Shown: one piece after another, positions 6,346-9,338 of the stretch
Layout: each line of letters opens with the position of its first letter
Position numbering within the stretch: the stretch's first letter is position 1
Source: JAWXTP01 sp044433415
GTDB taxonomy: Bacteria > Bacteroidota > Bacteroidia > Bacteroidales > Rikenellaceae
Length of the DNA: 9,338 bases
NCBI GenBank assembly: GCA_044433415.1
Contig: JAWXTP010000121.1
Coordinates: 1-9,338, forward strand
Direction of reading: 5' to 3'
The notes under the pieces: generated by a model
Databases searched by the model: none
What the model was told of the DNA's origin: nothing
Seen by the model: the letters and a program-made list of their open reading frames with translations, nothing else
Program-made: the position numbers and the translations under genes

Positions 6346-6696
6346 ATGCTTCCATGCCCACATGCCTATTCCAATTTCTATCAAACTAAATTCAACAATA
6401 ACAAACAATAGAAAATAAAAGATAATTATCACTTGGTAAATTTTTTTGAATATTTTTGTAATAATAAACCATAAAAGTGCAGGAAAAAACATTAATGATA
6501 TTGCTATCAATATATGTATAAAGGGGAAATATGGATTCATTTCATATTTAGCAATGCATTCAATATCATAATAGAAATAAGCAATTATAAAAATTAACGG
6601 CAATATTGTACCATAAAAATGAATAATGAGGTACTTATTCATTAAGTTAGTAGTTACTCTTAAGACTTTTTTTAGCACTTCCTTCACTCTTTCCAT
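6343..6696 (-). CDS. Small membrane protein with three predicted helices
   Basis: A 117-residue, very hydrophobic protein. Predicted membrane helices are about residues 23-43, 57-80 and 87-112, with a basic N-terminal tail (MERVKEVLKKVLR) that probably stays in the cytoplasm. I do not recognise a family. It follows the 331-residue gene on the same strand after 51 bases and shares its low GC content, so the two were probably transcribed and acquired together. A small multi-pass protein directly after a larger non-membrane protein is a common layout for an immunity protein behind a toxin; a holin-like phage protein is an alternative. The stop codon sits inside the heptamer array, so the natural C-terminus may have been altered. 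Confidence 0.7.
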   Translation of the reverse strand: MERVKEVLKKVLRVTTNLMNKYLIIHFYGTILPLIFIIAYFYYDIECIAKYEMNPYFPFIHILIAISLMFFPALLWFIITKIFKKIYQVIIIFYFLLFVIVEFSLIEIGIGMWAWKH

Positions 6697-6747
6697 ATTC
6701 TAAGATTTTTAATTATTCTGTAAAGTTAATAAAAAATTAATACAATT

Positions 6748-7743
6748 TTATTTTATCTTCAGATTGATATATGATTTGAGTAGGAAAAGGTTTGCAGCCA
6801 TAGTAGTGTTGCAAATAAAAAAATCTTTAAGCCCTGGCATATTACCTTTCAATGTGCCTCTTGATCCATTAATATCATCCTTATCTGCTCCGTACCAGTC
6901 ATTAATATACATCTTAGTTGTTAGATTACACTCTTTTTCTGAAACTGGCGATATTTCAAAATCCACTGTAACATTTTGAGTTCCTCCCATTAGAGGATAA
7001 TAATCATAAAGAATAGCATTTTCATTAGTACTAAAATCAGGTTTTCCTAAATTAGTTTTAAGAGTTTCTGAAATTGCTTCAACATCAAACTCTTTACTAT
7101 TTCCCATTTTGTTTATTATATCTTTCATGTTAAAAAGGTAATTATTAAAATAAGTTTTAAAAGTCTTATTATTTTTCAATTTTTTTGACTGTTTACTGTT
7201 TTCATCGAACAGTAAACCTTTATACTTCTTTCCATTAATAATAACATCTTCTAGTCCTTCATTTTTAAGGAAAGCATTATTTACTCGTTGTTCAATATTA
7301 TCATCGTCAGAAAAGAAAGTTTTATTTGTCATTTTATACAATCCCTCAACAGTAGAACGCTTTTTTTTACTTAAATTTTTAATTCTTTTAGTCGCTAGAT
7401 CATTTCCCACAGAGTCTGACAGCTGTTCTACAGTAAGTTCATGAGCCACTCTAGGAAACCCTTTTTGTAGTTCCCCCCAACTTATAGTATTGCTTCGATT
7501 AAACAATTCATTATTAATTGGTATTTGATTTTTCTCTATGCCCATTAAGAAATCAGGATAACTATTATATTTCTCAGTATCATACATCGGTTTTGACCAT
7601 GGCATATTGTTTCTTACTTCTTTTTTTTCGTATTCATGTTTATTATTTCCTTCATCTACATTGGCTTCTGATGGAGAATATTGTTTTACTGTTTTTAATT
7701 TTATATTCTCATTTGGAATAGTTTCCATTTGTCCGTAGTTCAT
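6748..7743 (-). CDS. Unrecognised 331-residue protein, possible effector or toxin
   Basis: No family is recognised. There is no signal peptide or membrane segment. Residues 1-95 are polar and look disordered (many Asn, Lys, Glu). Residues 100-235 are Lys- and Asn-rich and probably helical. The last 90 residues look like a compact beta-rich domain with GGTQ (253-256), an alternating strand region (257-280), DWYGADKDD (282-290) and PGLKDFF (303-309). Such an architecture, a variable front with a small distinct C-terminal domain and a membrane protein gene right behind, is typical of secreted effectors with cognate immunity proteins; here that is inference from layout only. Local GC is very low (9 G/C in 7141-7200) compared with the neighbouring terminase gene (31 in 8161-8220), which suggests recent transfer. 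An alternative start at Met6 cannot be excluded. Confidence 0.75.
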   Translation of the reverse strand: MNYGQMETIPNENIKLKTVKQYSPSEANVDEGNNKHEYEKKEVRNNMPWSKPMYDTEKYNSYPDFLMGIEKNQIPINNELFNRSNTISWGELQKGFPRVAHELTVEQLSDSVGNDLATKRIKNLSKKKRSTVEGLYKMTNKTFFSDDDNIEQRVNNAFLKNEGLEDVIINGKKYKGLLFDENSKQSKKLKNNKTFKTYFNNYLFNMKDIINKMGNSKEFDVEAISETLKTNLGKPDFSTNENAILYDYYPLMGGTQNVTVDFEISPVSEKECNLTTKMYINDWYGADKDDINGSRGTLKGNMPGLKDFFICNTTMAANLFLLKSYINLKIK

Positions 7744-7769
7744 TTCAATTTATTATTTAGGTTAGTATT

Positions 7770-7795
7770 ATAGGAAACTCTTAGAACTTTCCTAT
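7770..7795. other. Small hairpin upstream of the 331-residue gene
   Basis: A perfect eight-base inverted repeat, ATAGGAAA (7770-7777) and TTTCCTAT (7788-7795), surrounds a ten-base spacer and ends 26 bases before the ATG at 7743. It could be an operator or a leader hairpin. No T-run follows it, and no exact TAnnTTTG box was found in this 202-base gap. Confidence 0.3.
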
Positions 7796-7945
7796 TGAAA
7801 AAATGTATTTTGTATTTTAAAGTTCAAAATCTAATAAAACCAGTTTATAGATCCCCTTAATATAGAGCCACTATATCTTCGATTCATTAGTAAAAAATCT
7901 CATCACTAACAGTACTCTTAAAAATACACCAATAATTATTTCACC

Positions 7946-9337
7946 CTACTTAAATAGTGGTGCATTTTTACAAGAGCTTCGTTTATAGGGGTTAGTGCTT
8001 CGTGGTGAAGGTTGTTCTATTGTCTTGGGGATAGGCAAGCTATCTGAGGCTTTAAGTCCTATAGCACGACTCATGTATATGTCGTCATGCCCTCCATCTA
8101 CAGCTCCATAAGAACCATTTTGTTTTATCTCATAGTAATCAGCTTCGTCAAGGGCGCGGTGGTCTCTCTCTATGTGGAGCATCTCACGGAAGCGCTTGTT
8201 CATCTGGTTTACAAGGTCGGTCTTTGTGGAACGGTTGGTGTGAAAACCATAGCGCACTGGTAGGTTCTCCTTTAGGCGCTGAGTATCTATGCGGTAGTAG
8301 ATATTGTCATAGTAGTTTCTAATCTCATCAAGTATTGTAAGGGTGTGATCCCCCTCTGTGCCTTTAGAGTTTAGGGAATTGGCCTCAACAACTAACAGGG
8401 CGTTGTTGTAAAACCGTGCTATCTGTGTAGCCTTCCAAATAGCAAGGTCTTGGTCTAGGTGGAAACGTGCTGTGCCTATACATTCCTCAACACCCCCATC
8501 CGAAAGCCAATACCTGTCAATAATAGAAATTACTGACCAGTCAGCACTATCTGTACGACCTCCAATATCCATAGAAACCACATAACGGTGAGTTACATTT
8601 ATGGAAGTATCTGGTAAAGCCCAAAGCCATATAAACCCATTGTTTACCTGTTCGAATTTAAGGTCTACTAGGGCTTCTTTGCCATACTCCGCAGAAGCAA
8701 AGATATCACCTTTGTAAAGAGGTGGCATGCAGAACTTACGCATACGCCCCACATAAGAGGGCGAATGAGCTCGTTTACCTGTAGACTGGAACGCTTCTTC
8801 GGGTGTAGTAGGGAACTCACAACCCATACGCCAATCGTCGTAGGAGTCCGTATATTTCTTGTTCCTATACCAATTTATAGCCTCTAAAGTAGCTCCTAAC
8901 TCAAAGCAGTAATGTTCCTTATCCGTCATGGATAGTATAAACTCTAGTCGCTCATCATCACTAGCAAAGGGTTTCTGGTACATCTCAATTTCATACCATG
9001 CTACAAATACTGGAGTATAGCCCGACTCCCCAGAGTTAGCCTTCTGCCACTCCCTATGGAAGAAGTTCCCCACACCCTTAGCTGTGGATTCCATTACTAT
9101 CATGGAGTAAGGTTCTAGGGGGACAGTACCAGCTATGGACTGCACTAAGTCTTCGGGTTTCTTGCCTTCGGTTTCTTTCCAAAGCCCCACTTCCGAAAGG
9201 TGAGCCATCATCACATCAGCTGAACGTAAAGCATCGGGTTTCTGCATAGATGCTAGGTAGATTATGCAGTCACGCTCTTTAATTTTCTTATTTTTTGTTG
9301 AGCCTTCAAAATTAGAAAAGGTGACCTTGCTACCTCC
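7946..9337 (-). CDS. terL: Phage terminase large subunit, N-terminus beyond window
   Basis: This is the ATPase-nuclease that cuts and pumps phage DNA into the capsid. The frame is open to the right edge: about 30 codons precede the first internal Met (9247), so that Met is not a reliable start, and the Walker A region lies outside. Numbering from that Met, residues 10-23 (ADVMMAHLSEVGLW) correspond to the end of the ATPase core with the Ser-Glu signature, ESTAKGVGNFFH (53-64) is the coupling motif, and EFPTTPEEAFQSTG (144-157) is a hallmark of large terminases. The RNase H-like nuclease domain follows, with putative metal-binding acids Asp227 (MDIGG), Glu288 (VVEAN) and Asp388/389 (GHDDI). 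All visible motifs are intact. The expected next phage gene, a portal protein, is not downstream; after 202 bases an AT-rich unrelated gene follows, so this may be a rearranged or decayed prophage edge. Confidence 0.93.
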   Translation of the reverse strand, partial: GGSKVTFSNFEGSTKNKKIKERDCIIYLASMQKPDALRSADVMMAHLSEVGLWKETEGKKPEDLVQSIAGTVPLEPYSMIVMESTAKGVGNFFHREWQKANSGESGYTPVFVAWYEIEMYQKPFASDDERLEFILSMTDKEHYCFELGATLEAINWYRNKKYTDSYDDWRMGCEFPTTPEEAFQSTGKRAHSPSYVGRMRKFCMPPLYKGDIFASAEYGKEALVDLKFEQVNNGFIWLWALPDTSINVTHRYVVSMDIGGRTDSADWSVISIIDRYWLSDGGVEECIGTARFHLDQDLAIWKATQIARFYNNALLVVEANSLNSKGTEGDHTLTILDEIRNYYDNIYYRIDTQRLKENLPVRYGFHTNRSTKTDLVNQMNKRFREMLHIERDHRALDEADYYEIKQNGSYGAVDGGHDDIYMSRAIGLKASDSLPIPKTIEQPSPRSTNPYKRSSCKNAPLFK

Positions 9338-9338
9338 T

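Noticed and set aside
6841..6900. Colicin M-like active site in the 331-residue protein (DWYGADKDD followed by SR)
   Set aside because: Colicin M enzymes as I recall them need D-x-Y-D followed by His-Arg; here the fourth position is Gly and the His is missing, so the resemblance is too weak to name.
6764..7721. Plus-strand open frames opposite the 331-residue gene
   Set aside because: Short frames in AT-rich DNA opposite a longer, better supported gene; no start signals or family features.

Overview
The window looks like part of a Bacteroidetes (probably Bacteroidales) chromosome. The evidence is an S46-family dipeptidyl-peptidase, BspA-type leucine-rich repeats fused to a protein-kinase-like domain, A-rich leaders without Shine-Dalgarno sites, and promoter-like TTTG / TAnnTTTG boxes of the Bacteroidetes sigma factor. 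No species can be named from what is visible.

Layout, left to right. (1) 1-552, minus strand: the first 184 codons of an unrecognised cytoplasmic-looking protein that runs off the left edge. (2) 553-967: an AT-rich divergent intergenic region with a candidate promoter for each flanking gene and a short GTCCC-rich repeat. (3) 968-3100, plus: an intact secreted S46 dipeptidyl-peptidase, DPP7-like by its specificity residue. (4) 3101-3719: a gene-free gap between convergent genes, filled with secondary structure: a large three-branched inverted-repeat element (3130-3415), a strong terminator-like hairpin (3441-3473) and an inverted repeat with short tandem arrays (3486-3635). (5) 3720-6140, minus: an 806-residue protein with an N-terminal protein-kinase fold, one or two membrane segments and about 16 BspA-type repeats; its catalytic-loop Asp is replaced by Asn. 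(6) 6141-6342: a promoter-like box, a 17-bp core repeat and ten perfect copies of the heptamer CCTATAA. (7) 6343-7743, minus: a very AT-rich two-gene module, an unrecognised 331-residue protein followed by a 117-residue three-helix membrane protein. (8) 7946-9337, minus: a phage large terminase subunit whose N-terminus lies beyond the right edge.

The right half therefore looks like accessory or prophage-derived DNA (terminase, then a compositionally different pair that could be an effector with its immunity protein, then a receptor-like pseudokinase), while the peptidase on the left looks like ordinary chromosomal content. The most unusual signal is a family of four copies of a 17-bp core (GCGACAAGCGACTAAAT and variants). 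Each is joined on the same side to a short-period tandem array, but the array sequence differs between loci. Two of the arrays reach into the stop codons of the genes beside them.
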